From NCBI GenBank assembly GCA_045601345.1, contig JAZRZL010000015.1:1-64000 (forward strand): DNA of 64,000 bases. Direction: 5' to 3'. Positions 27,601-34,236 of the stretch are shown one piece after another. Both the position numbers and the translations under genes were made by a program. The notes beneath the pieces were generated by a model, which saw only the letters and a program-made list of their open reading frames with translations, did not search any database and was not told where the DNA came from. Source of the stretch: SVMC01 sp045601345 (lineage in GTDB: Bacteria > Bacillota > Clostridia > Oscillospirales > Oscillospiraceae). Position 1 is the first letter of the stretch; every line of letters starts with the position of its first letter.

Positions 27601-29469
27601 AGCATCAAGCATCTTGGTCATCTTGGAGCTGTAAGTACCGAAGCCAGAGTAACCACCATTGCACTCCAGATCTTCGCCGTGTGCAAGAGCGCCGGACAGA
27701 GCTTCCAAATCGGTCATGGTGTCACCAGTATAGGGGTTGACATAACCATGGCGGTTCTGGGTAGCGGTGGAATCGCAGTCAGAGGTGATATGACCGTTCA
27801 GGCCAAAGGTCTGACGAAGCAGCGTATCCATCAGGTAGGAGCTATAAGAAGTCGGCTCACCGTTCAGGGTGCTGTAAGCGGTCATAACAGAGCTGACATC
27901 CGCACGCTGGATGACTTCGCGGTACGGTGCCGTGTAATACTCACGGATGGCGCGAAGATCAGAGACAGCGCCGCCGGACAGACGGTTGCGTTCGGAGTTG
28001 TTGGCGGTATAGTGCTTGACGGTACACATGGCCTTCTTATAGCCATTGGGATCAAGCAGATTGCCGTCACGATCCTTGCCTTCCATGCCCTTGACAAATT
28101 CAGAGGCCATGATGCCGGTCAGAAGAACATCCTCAGAGAAGGATTCTTCATTGCGACCCCAGCGGGGATCGCGGTGCATATTGACCGTAGGAGAATAGAA
28201 ATTCAGATTCTTCGCATTGCCGGTCTGGCTGTTCTTCGATGCACGCTCACGAATTTCATTGCCGATCTCAACGGCTTCGCGGTAGTACAGCTCGGGATTC
28301 CAGGTGGAAGCAACGGTCAGGTTCTGCGGATAAGAGGTAGAATTGGTGGTATTGCCGCGGGAGTAGCCATGAAGGGCTTCGCTCCACCATTCATAAGAAT
28401 CAATATTCTTGGTTGCGGGTACATTCAGCGTACCGCCGCCAAGCGAAGAAGCTGGGATTGCAGAGGCGGTAGATACGAGCTGACTTCCCTTCTGTGTGGG
28501 GGTCATACGGGCAATCAGGTCAGCCGCACGCTCTGCAAAGCTGTACTGTGGGTTTTCATAAATGGGGATGGTGGGATCAATTTCCTGAGGCGCGGGATCA
28601 AGCTCACCACAGCGGGTACACTTGCCGTTAATATAGTTATGACCAAGCGCATCCACCTCATCGGCAACATAGCTGTCGCCGCACTGGGTACAGGTATAAG
28701 TGGTAAAGCCGCTTGTCAGACAGGTAGGCGCTGTAACGACTGCTGCATAGCTGTGCTCGCAGGGTGCAGGCTCACTGCCTTCGATTTTCAGGGACTGGAG
28801 CCAATACTGATAGCCAACAGAGCTGCCGGAGTAGGCATCAATGACGATCATTTTAGCTTCAATGCCGGTGTTTTCATAGGTAAAAACCTTGTCATAGGCT
28901 TCGCCGTTGTCAGAAGCATAGGCAGTATAGGTCGTGCCAACCTTTTCCAGCTTGTACCAGTGATCCGTGCCACTGGTCAGGCCGTAGGACAGCTTCATGC
29001 CGCTGATGGAGGACTCATTCGTGCCGTCCACCTGCTTGAAGTTGACTGTAGACTTGTTACCAGCGCGGACACCGACACCGTTTTCATAGTCTGCCATGCC
29101 ATAGAAGCAAAGGAATTCGTAGTTGCCGTTGGAGCCGGAGGTATCCACCTTCAGGTTCAGGGTAGCCGTCCAGTCACCCTCCACGGGAACCTGAACAACG
29201 TCACGAGGGGACTTGGCAGCATCGCCGCTGAGTTGACCCTTACAGTTTTCAAACGCTTCTCTGGTGGAGATCATATAGAAGCCTTCGCCCTCTCTGATCT
29301 CAGAAACGGTCTGGTTGTCAATTATAAATTTTCCTGTATCCGCAGGATTGGTAAAATCAATTGAAGTGCCGCCAGCTTTATCCGCAGCGAATGCGGAAAC
29401 GGTGGGCAGCATAGAGAACATCATGCAGAAAACAAGAATCAGGGCAAGAATTTTTTTATTTTTTGTCAT
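21613..29469 (-). CDS. Giant SLH-anchored GH3 glycosidase fused to a metallophosphoesterase
   Basis: Secreted surface protein of 2618 residues. Order: signal peptide (1-28); LamG-like sandwich (about 35-233); Cys-rich repeat (about 237-300); GH3 with fibronectin-III-like C-terminal part (about 305-1050), nucleophile D564 in the xylosidase-type motif HITSDCDS; Ig-like domain (about 1110-1190); metallophosphoesterase (about 1210-1500) with D1218, D1266, GNHD (1304-1307) and GHDH (1413-1416); two further sandwich domains (about 1570-1790 and 1850-2060); Ig-like; Cys-rich repeat; Ala-rich coiled coil (about 2235-2420); three SLH domains. In phosphoesterase motif I the usual D-x-H is D-F-Q (Q1220). 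GH3 members of this type are beta-xylosidases or beta-glucosidases. AGGAGG precedes the ATG. It lies 134 bp after the next surface gene upstream, probably co-transcribed. Confidence 0.88.
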   Translation of the reverse strand: MTKNKKILALILVFCMMFSMLPTVSAFAADKAGGTSIDFTNPADTGKFIIDNQTVSEIREGEGFYMISTREAFENCKGQLSGDAAKSPRDVVQVPVEGDWTATLNLKVDTSGSNGNYEFLCFYGMADYENGVGVRAGNKSTVNFKQVDGTNESSISGMKLSYGLTSGTDHWYKLEKVGTTYTAYASDNGEAYDKVFTYENTGIEAKMIVIDAYSGSSVGYQYWLQSLKIEGSEPAPCEHSYAAVVTAPTCLTSGFTTYTCTQCGDSYVADEVDALGHNYINGKCTRCGELDPAPQEIDPTIPIYENPQYSFAERAADLIARMTPTQKGSQLVSTASAIPASSLGGGTLNVPATKNIDSYEWWSEALHGYSRGNTTNSTSYPQNLTVASTWNPELYYREAVEIGNEIRERASKNSQTGNAKNLNFYSPTVNMHRDPRWGRNEESFSEDVLLTGIMASEFVKGMEGKDRDGNLLDPNGYKKAMCTVKHYTANNSERNRLSGGAVSDLRAIREYYTAPYREVIQRADVSSVMTAYSTLNGEPTSYSSYLMDTLLRQTFGLNGHITSDCDSTATQNRHGYVNPYTGDTMTDLEALSGALAHGEDLECNGGYSGFGTYSSKMTKMLDAAPETDKGIFTENAVDVALLHLMTDRIGTGEFDDNLAYTAAAAARTASQSGSVGWQTLERLAIIDEINNEGVVLLKNNGLLPLQIPAEGEYNVAIVGDWQTNMYLGLYSAGASDKTNQITIQQGIVNAIKAVKADATFTLINSNSLTEENEAAIAAADVAIVVTGTNSNYSKEDGDRSTIKLPNNLDTFISTVGKLNQNTIAIMETCGEMQVKTFEDDVAALLWSSFEGLRKVGFGNVITGAVNPSGKLTDTWYQDVNDSGESDVPSILDYNMYATNGSNGRTYMYYQGEKKPSYVFGYGLSYTTFAYSDLTIDKTAYDANDTVKVSFKVKNTGAVAGKEITQLYIAQPDAPAELLRPIKRLEGFEKIKLQPGETKTVTMDVEIPELAYFDEVDKRYEVDTGLYQIQVGTNSEAAASLTKNFTVSGEMDVYPELLTVKANQKGDEALGIEERVIFDKGAIINPQLTVCMNDESLHGYVIAHQMSPIDQVVSSALPEGMVFTYETNRPSVVSVNDGVIKAEAPGVATVSVTGELDGHVVTADFVVYVESNPLLNGITLNGEPMEDFNREKFAYELDSSAYGGAGTSDETVVMVTASDFQDPATSYAWSDYAKNGDYTAQNATIKGILKNIKATYDDIYAFVAGGDYGFDSNLNATRTQTGVNDVREVITSELGSDIKLTFVQGNHDSAISDFAPSGAYDTEYYGMFTINEDDYASKPTTASESAVKNVADKLSAYLDAKAKAGYDRPVFICTHVPLHFSTRTAYEGDGMYGDTLFHAIQPYGDDLNIIFVFGHDHAWGDDDYLGGASIFLTDGDSINIAKHGSKTEFTTEKLNFTYLNYGYTGYYWSKWANSSSGVRYSNADSALTMTSFAITGNRVVITRWDAEGKHDLKAIGVPSQGNRGVNEVCEITTNTYGSTVTVGEAASANLPIVGYNAPDDSSLEITVEQFSGIPGVASITVTEPASGFTNVYRLGLGNAPVSTDFAEGWEAAQAKLWKVEGGNENAVFGTDGLTIIGEDGMAANLYSEPAYGDWAAQTRLTLAEAFAANNQQAGLLVKDTDSSYVKLVFERTTSSSWWSTSTNYYVTAYRVDGSETTQVARSGNLGAITEVSLRMIKQNGAYTFGYSTDGSSWNDLSGTAKSAMADPKLGVFCGNAAGAVATFDGIQVCKVSQLYPRLASVKLNGSTLSGFDPETFVYNFAVDADAKAPVLEATGADEEVKVEIQQLDTTTGKATIRAYNDAAEAIYEFYFGLAPVSDYFADGDFNSDVWTIERENSATYSEQIGKGLVLPTQSGDIHGTGGAWENCFTAPAQGNWQAVAKIVYPNVPTANYQQAMFLVWQDENNYLRMNCQTSNLGMEPGVETSGSFNGNLGSGQALPAEDGTVTLYFLIDKADNNYTVGYSQDGVNFTMLNTAKNVNFANPRIGLFATQNSSSAQMNMYFEYVAVTWLNGVEQMSKDQMMTWASQNVADYVAAAIPTETKENITFAELPHGYTMEITSSDPNVIAPDGTVHMPEKSKNVRLTVKISDAVSEATAVATVKVGEGEIGCEHSYVAVVTAPTCVADGYTTYTCSKCGESYTDDIVAALGHNYVNGVCTRCGDKQSTSSMEEIVLAAENAAKEAQTAAEAAQAKADDVAAKGEIASEEAAAAQAAAADARNAAKAAQVAAEEAKAAADKFNIEAAESAKQAAQAAANVAAAKLEVAEVQDAVAEALIKAQQSAQDLEEVRLRFEEACKAAEKAAQEAMAVELNAARYNALTQLTLAATADVSSLTSSEINELLLVIADAKNAIKAAKATEEIAAAYEKAYGMIQQFFSPSRVFTDAPARDNWAYEGINFCVSNGIMNGISETIFDPNGKVTRAQLVTILYRIAGEPEVTFKGTFSDVEANKWYSDAIEWAAANGIVNGVGNQKFDPNGKITREQIAVILYRYSNKPAVSGELTEFPDAQSVSDYAKEALVWAISEGLINGINSNGVIVLAPNATASRAQIASIIMRFLDSN
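28771..29367 (-). repeat. Shared N-terminal sandwich-domain cassette, copy in the GH3 protein
   Basis: About 200 codons almost identical to 32965-33557 in the neighbouring gene, for example FENCKGQLSG, GVRAGNKSTVNFKQVDGTNE and DHWYKLEKVGTTYTAYASDN in both. Nucleotide differences are mostly silent. A more divergent relative precedes the SLH region of the GH95 protein. Confidence 0.85.
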
Positions 29470-29494
29470 TTCATCCTCCTAAAGATTCTAGAAG

Positions 29495-29543
29495 CTGTCC
29501 CCGGGAATTCCCGATATTCCTGATTGGGCTTCCCCGGGGACAG
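29495..29543 (-). terminator. GC-rich hairpin between the two SLH surface genes
   Basis: CTGTCCCCGGG at 29495-29505 pairs with CCCGGGGACAG at 29533-29543, with further pairing inside. It lies 60 bp past the stop of the upstream gene and 26 bp before the start of the downstream gene, with no clear T run on the minus strand. It may be a weak terminator, a processing site or a stabiliser that sets different expression of the two genes. Confidence 0.45.
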
Positions 29544-29603
29544 AACCATGATTTACGCGGTATCGGAGATCAAAACTCTGATACCAATTTTATTTCCCGG
29601 TAA

Positions 29604-32600
29604 TCAATTGCTGCTGTCTAGGAAACGCATGATGATGGTAGCGATTTGTTCACGGGTAGCAACGGCATTAGGTGCCAGAATGATGCCTTCGGGTTCAGCC
29701 GTTCCGTTAATCAGGCCAGTGTTGACTGCCCAAAGCATGGCATCCTTTGCATAGTTGCTGACCTTATCGGCATCGGGGAAGGCAAGCTCACCTTCTACGG
29801 CCGGGGAGCCGGAATAGCGATAGAGGATAGCGGCAATCTGCTCACGGGTAATTTGACCCATGGGGTCAAATACACCCTCCTTCTTACCGTTGACAATGTC
29901 GTTGGTGGCAGCCCATTCGATGGCTTCGGTGTACCACATTCCAGCGGGAACATCATCGAACATGCCGGAAATTGTGACTTCAGGCTGACCGACAACGCGG
30001 TAGAGAATGGTCACAAGCTGTGCGCGAGTGAGAACATCCTCCGGCACAAACTTGGTTGCACTGTAGCCCTGCATGAAGCCATTTCTTACGCAGTAATCAA
30101 TGCCCTCATGTGCCCAATAGCCTTCTGCGGGAACATCAATGAAGTGCTTGCTCGGACACGTCAACTGATCAAGAATGTTGTCCAATGCTTTTTCAACATC
30201 CGTAACCGTTTCGGCAGCGTTAATGGCAGCGATGGCATCGGCAATCAGAGAAGAATCTGTATTCTTTGAAATAGCGGCTGTCAGCGCAATTTCGGCCAGC
30301 GCATAAGCTTTTGCACTGTTGAGTTCAGAAGCCTTTGCCTCTGCCGCAACACGCTCTGCCTCTGCCTTTGCTGCTTCGATTTCTTCCTCAAGGCGCTTGG
30401 CCTCGGCAAGATCCTGTTCAGCCTTTGCTACCAGCTCAGCAATTCTGGCCTGTGCATCGGCAACTTCCTTCTTGGCAGCGGCTATTTCAGCAGCATTCTG
30501 CGCAGCCTGCTTTGCAGCCTCTGCGGCAGTGGCATTGGAGTTTGCAGCAGCATCATTAGCAGCATCGGCAGCCTTCTGGGCAGCCTCCGCAGCCGCCTTT
30601 GCCTCTTCCGCAGCCTTCTGTGCAGCTTCCGCAGCGGTCTTGTCTTCGCCGGCAGCCTGAGCAGCAGCTTCCGCAGCGGCCTTTGCATCCGCAGCGGACT
30701 TCTGTGCAGCTTCAGCAGCAAGTGCAGCATCCTGAGCGGCCTTTACAGCAGGATCAAAGTTGGGATCAACAGCACCGCAGCGGGTGCAGTAGCCATCCAC
30801 ATAGTCATGGCCAAGAGCGGATACGGCGGTGCTTTCCACACTGATTTCCTTCGTGCCTTCTGCGTTGGAGAAGGTCTTGCCGCAGACACTGCAGGTCCAA
30901 TAAGCCGTATTGCCGGCCTCGGTGCAGGTTGCTGCCTTAGCTTCCGTTGCGACCAGCGTATGAGCAAGAACAGGAAGGACAACGTCACTCGTTGCAAGGG
31001 CGTTCTCACAAGCTTCGTCTGCGAAGTAGCAGCCACAGCCATCGCAATACCAGCAATCAGTTGCAATACCGGTTTCGGTGCAGGTTGCTGCCTTAGGCTC
31101 TACCTTGACAGCGGCATGACCTGCGGGCTTAGCCAGCGTCTTGGTGGACATGACATCAAAGTTGACATCATAGTAGGTCAGGCTTACGCTTCCGTCACCG
31201 GCAATGTAGGCCAGCAGACCCTTTGCCGTGGTTGCTACTGCATGGGCATCATATTCATCATCCGTCATGCAGCCTGCGGAGGCATAGGTAAACTTGATGG
31301 GCAGATCATCGGGGATATTTTCGCTGTCCTTCGTAAATACGGTACCGTAGTTCGGGTCTTCCTCGGTGTGGTTATGACCCCACAGGAAGATGACCTGCTT
31401 GGTATCGGCATACTTGTTCAGAACAGTGATGACATCGTCTCTTCTCTTCTCGGTACGGTTGTAGTTGTGCAGAGGATAGTGAGATACGATGAAGATGGGC
31501 TTGTCTGCGGGGGCAGTTGCAAGGTATGCATCCAGAGCTTCGATATCGGCTACATCGAAGCTGTTATTCGTCTGGGCAGCACTCAAGCTGTAGATCACAT
31601 AATTGTCAGTTTCTTCTACATAACCAGGCATATGGATTCTCTTTGCAGAGCCGTTGGTATCCTTGTAGCTGTTATACTGACCGTTTTGCCACTCGTGGTT
31701 GCCGTTGATGAAGAAGCCGCCACCGAGCACCTTTTCGTGGTTTGCTACGCCGTCCATTGCAACGCCGACTCTTGCCCAATAATCGTCACCCTTGAACTTG
31801 GTGTTGGCATCGCCCTGGTCACCGCAGGAGATGAACTGGTCGAAGTAGATGCCGCCAAAGTCTGCGGATAGCTTATCGAGCCATGCACTCAGGCGTTCAA
31901 TGGATTCCGTGCTGCCAATGACCTCACCGGTCTCAGAATCGGTTGCAAAGTCAGCTCTGAACTTATAGTGGATATCGGAGGTAATGGGCAGATAGATGCC
32001 GTTCTGTGCAGGAGCTACACACTTCTTCCAAAGCTGCACACTATCCGCCGTGTTGCTCGTGCTGAGAATACCGTTGACAACATCAAGGTACTTCTCGCCA
32101 ATCTGGAGCTTGCCATCTGCATAGGCTGCTGCATCCGCAGCTTCTGCCAGATTCAGCGCTTCGTTCAGACCCTTGCCATCGCTGATATACAGCTTGCCAT
32201 CGTGATATACGAATGCAGCGCCGTTACCGATCTTGCGTGCGCGCTTTGCGTTGCCAAGACTGATGGTTTCCAGAGCCAATTCATCGGCAATTACATAGTC
32301 GCTAATGATCTTCTTATCCAGATCATCCGCAACAATGCCTTCGCTGAGGAACTTGGTGCCTTCGGGATTGCAGATATAAGCCTGGAATGGGCCTTCGGGC
32401 AGGCTGGTCAGCTTATTGCCTTCGGCATCATACAGGGCGATAGGATCACCGAGATTCTTATTTACAACAAATGTCGTGCCATTGTAGAGCAGATAATACT
32501 TGCTGCTGGTATTATTGCGCAGCGTTACAGCACCGTCTTCCATGGTGAGTGTCCAGGAAGCCTGACTGGTGATTGAGCTGGAGGTGCAGCTGAGTGCGCT

Positions 32601-33671
32601 CATCGTTGCAGCCATGTATGCACTGCTGCCCTTCATGCTGTAGGTACCTTCCACAGTTCCGTTCTGCTCGAAGGTAAAGAGCGTACCGCCATGGACAGTG
32701 GCTTCGTCACGGATAGTCAGAATGTACGCGCCGTTTTCTTCGAGTTCATTGACCTTTTCATAATAGTCCGCGCCGGAAACCATACCGGGCTGCACAGAAC
32801 CACAGCGGGTGCACTTGCCGTTCTTATAGTCATGACCGAGTGCTGCAATTTCATCAGCTACGTAACTGTCCCCGCACATGGAGCAGGTATAGGTGGTAAA
32901 GCCGCCGTCAAGACAGGTAGGATCGGTAACAACCGCAACATAATTGTGCTTGCAGGGTGCGGGTTCATCACCTTCAAATTCCAGAGACTGAAGCCAATAC
33001 TGATAGCCAACAGAGCTGCCGGAGTAAGCATCAATGACGATCATTTTAGCTTCAATGCCGGTATTTTCGTAGGTGAAGACCTTGTCATAGGTTTCGCCGT
33101 TATCGGAGGCATAAGCGGTGTAAGTAGTGCCAACCTTTTCAAGCTTGTACCAGTGATCCGTGCCGCTGGTCAGGCCGTAAGCCAACTTCATGCCGCTGAT
33201 GGAGGATTCATTCGTGCCGTCCACCTGCTTGAAATTAACCGTAGACTTGTTGCCTGCACGAACACCAACACCGTTGTCATAGTCTGCCATAGCAAAGAAG
33301 GAGAGAAATTCATAGTTGCCGTTAGAGCCGGAGGTATCGACCTTTAGGTTCAGGATAGCTGTCCAGTCACCTTCTACAGGAACACGGACAACGTCACGGG
33401 GAGACTTGGCTGCATTGCCGCTAAGCTGACCCTTACAATTTTCAAATGCTTCTCTGGTGGAGATCATGTAGAAGCCTTTGCCGTCCTGAATTTCGGAAAC
33501 GGTTTGGTTGTCGATCGTGAACTTTCCTACATCCGCAGGATTGGTGAAATCAATGTTCCTGCTGACAGGAGCGGCAGCTTCATCCGCAGCAAACACGGAA
33601 GCCGTCGGCAGCAAGGAACAAGCCATACAGATTACCAAAATTATGGCGATCATTCTCTTGATGTTTTTCAT
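29604..33671 (-). CDS. SLH-anchored surface metallophosphoesterase
   Basis: Secreted protein of 1355 residues. Order: signal peptide (1-29); sandwich domain (about 39-235); Cys-rich repeat (about 238-300); an unrecognised region (about 305-555); calcineurin-like metallophosphoesterase (about 560-860); two to three Cys-rich repeats (about 880-1000); Ala-rich coiled coil (about 1005-1170); three SLH domains (about 1180-1355). Metal-binding motifs are complete: SDIH (D566, H568), CGDQGD, NGNHE (G657-E660), SHYPLH and GHNH (765-768). The substrate cannot be told; the family includes phosphomonoesterases, phosphodiesterases and sphingomyelinase-like enzymes. AGGGG lies about 8 nt before the ATG. 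It is the first gene of the pair with the GH3 protein and has an unusual hairpin-rich leader. Confidence 0.87.
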   Translation of the reverse strand: MKNIKRMIAIILVICMACSLLPTASVFAADEAAAPVSRNIDFTNPADVGKFTIDNQTVSEIQDGKGFYMISTREAFENCKGQLSGNAAKSPRDVVRVPVEGDWTAILNLKVDTSGSNGNYEFLSFFAMADYDNGVGVRAGNKSTVNFKQVDGTNESSISGMKLAYGLTSGTDHWYKLEKVGTTYTAYASDNGETYDKVFTYENTGIEAKMIVIDAYSGSSVGYQYWLQSLEFEGDEPAPCKHNYVAVVTDPTCLDGGFTTYTCSMCGDSYVADEIAALGHDYKNGKCTRCGSVQPGMVSGADYYEKVNELEENGAYILTIRDEATVHGGTLFTFEQNGTVEGTYSMKGSSAYMAATMSALSCTSSSITSQASWTLTMEDGAVTLRNNTSSKYYLLYNGTTFVVNKNLGDPIALYDAEGNKLTSLPEGPFQAYICNPEGTKFLSEGIVADDLDKKIISDYVIADELALETISLGNAKRARKIGNGAAFVYHDGKLYISDGKGLNEALNLAEAADAAAYADGKLQIGEKYLDVVNGILSTSNTADSVQLWKKCVAPAQNGIYLPITSDIHYKFRADFATDSETGEVIGSTESIERLSAWLDKLSADFGGIYFDQFISCGDQGDANTKFKGDDYWARVGVAMDGVANHEKVLGGGFFINGNHEWQNGQYNSYKDTNGSAKRIHMPGYVEETDNYVIYSLSAAQTNNSFDVADIEALDAYLATAPADKPIFIVSHYPLHNYNRTEKRRDDVITVLNKYADTKQVIFLWGHNHTEEDPNYGTVFTKDSENIPDDLPIKFTYASAGCMTDDEYDAHAVATTAKGLLAYIAGDGSVSLTYYDVNFDVMSTKTLAKPAGHAAVKVEPKAATCTETGIATDCWYCDGCGCYFADEACENALATSDVVLPVLAHTLVATEAKAATCTEAGNTAYWTCSVCGKTFSNAEGTKEISVESTAVSALGHDYVDGYCTRCGAVDPNFDPAVKAAQDAALAAEAAQKSAADAKAAAEAAAQAAGEDKTAAEAAQKAAEEAKAAAEAAQKAADAANDAAANSNATAAEAAKQAAQNAAEIAAAKKEVADAQARIAELVAKAEQDLAEAKRLEEEIEAAKAEAERVAAEAKASELNSAKAYALAEIALTAAISKNTDSSLIADAIAAINAAETVTDVEKALDNILDQLTCPSKHFIDVPAEGYWAHEGIDYCVRNGFMQGYSATKFVPEDVLTRAQLVTILYRVVGQPEVTISGMFDDVPAGMWYTEAIEWAATNDIVNGKKEGVFDPMGQITREQIAAILYRYSGSPAVEGELAFPDADKVSNYAKDAMLWAVNTGLINGTAEPEGIILAPNAVATREQIATIIMRFLDSSN
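32965..33557 (-). repeat. Shared N-terminal sandwich-domain cassette, copy in the phosphoesterase protein
   Basis: Partner of 28771-29367. Both encode the same order: domain, then a PAPC linker and a Cys-rich repeat containing GFTTYTC and CGDSYVADE. Confidence 0.85.
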
Positions 33672-33722
33672 TCATATACCCCTTTTTCTTAAAATATGTG
33701 GGGAAAATTAACAACAAAAACA

Positions 33723-33742
33723 AGCTGTTTAATAAAACAGCT
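33723..33742 (-). promoter_or_regulatory. Terminator-like hairpin in the leader of the surface phosphoesterase gene
   Basis: AGCTGTTT (33723-33730) and AAACAGCT (33735-33742) form an 8-bp stem; on the minus strand TGTTTTTGTTG follows, as in an intrinsic terminator, only 52 bp before the start codon. A second stem, ACCGAAAA/TTTTCGGT (33775-33801), with a GGGGG-containing loop lies just upstream in the transcript. The pair could be an attenuation leader. No known riboswitch class was recognised. Confidence 0.4.
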
Positions 33743-34168
33743 CAAAAGCTCACTTCCTTTCTTCTTTGTTTTTCACCGAAAAATTCCCCCTGATTTTCGG
33801 TATTCTTATTACAAGCTCGTCTGACCCAAATGGCCTCCGAGGTAATAACGTTGGAAAACTCCACAACTTATACAAAAAACTATTTTTTAAATCTTACAAA
33901 TTCAAACAGCAATTTATAAATTTGTATTAAAAATAAATTACTGTGGGGATTTTTTAACCTCATTTAAGAAATAATATACTATAATTCAGACAAATCAAGA
34001 GCATCTATAATTTTTGTAGAATTGCACAATTCTTTTGATGCCCAATTGTTACTATTGCACATTGTTTTCATGAGCGTCAAATAAAGTTTTATCGGAATAG
34101 ATATGATCTCCATGGCATATCTCTTTATCTTGAGGTCAGTACCTCGTATTTTCTTTAAAAGCTCAAAA

Positions 34169-34214
34169 AACTCGTACTTGCCGGATCATTTTACCTATCC
34201 GGCAAGTACGAGTT
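34169..34214 (-). terminator. Terminator of ileS
   Basis: AACTCGTACTTGCCGGAT (34169-34186) and ATCCGGCAAGTACGAGTT (34197-34214) are a perfect 18-bp stem, followed on the minus strand by a T run. It is 23 bp past the ileS stop. Confidence 0.9.
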
Positions 34215-34236
34215 CCTACTTAATATGGTTTTCTGC

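Larger units (their letters stand above)
33672..34236. other. Intergenic region upstream of the surface phosphoesterase gene
   Basis: AT-rich, no supported gene. Its left part is the leader of the surface gene with two hairpins (33723-33742 and 33775-33801); the right end is the ileS terminator. A -10-like TATAAG on the minus strand near 33870 is the best promoter candidate, but it has no good -35 at proper spacing. Confidence 0.5.

Noticed and set aside
30190..30720. Short repeated GC-rich units that could suggest a CRISPR or minisatellite
   Set aside because: They are Ala/Glu/Lys heptads of a coiled-coil coding region, in frame and not separated by spacers.
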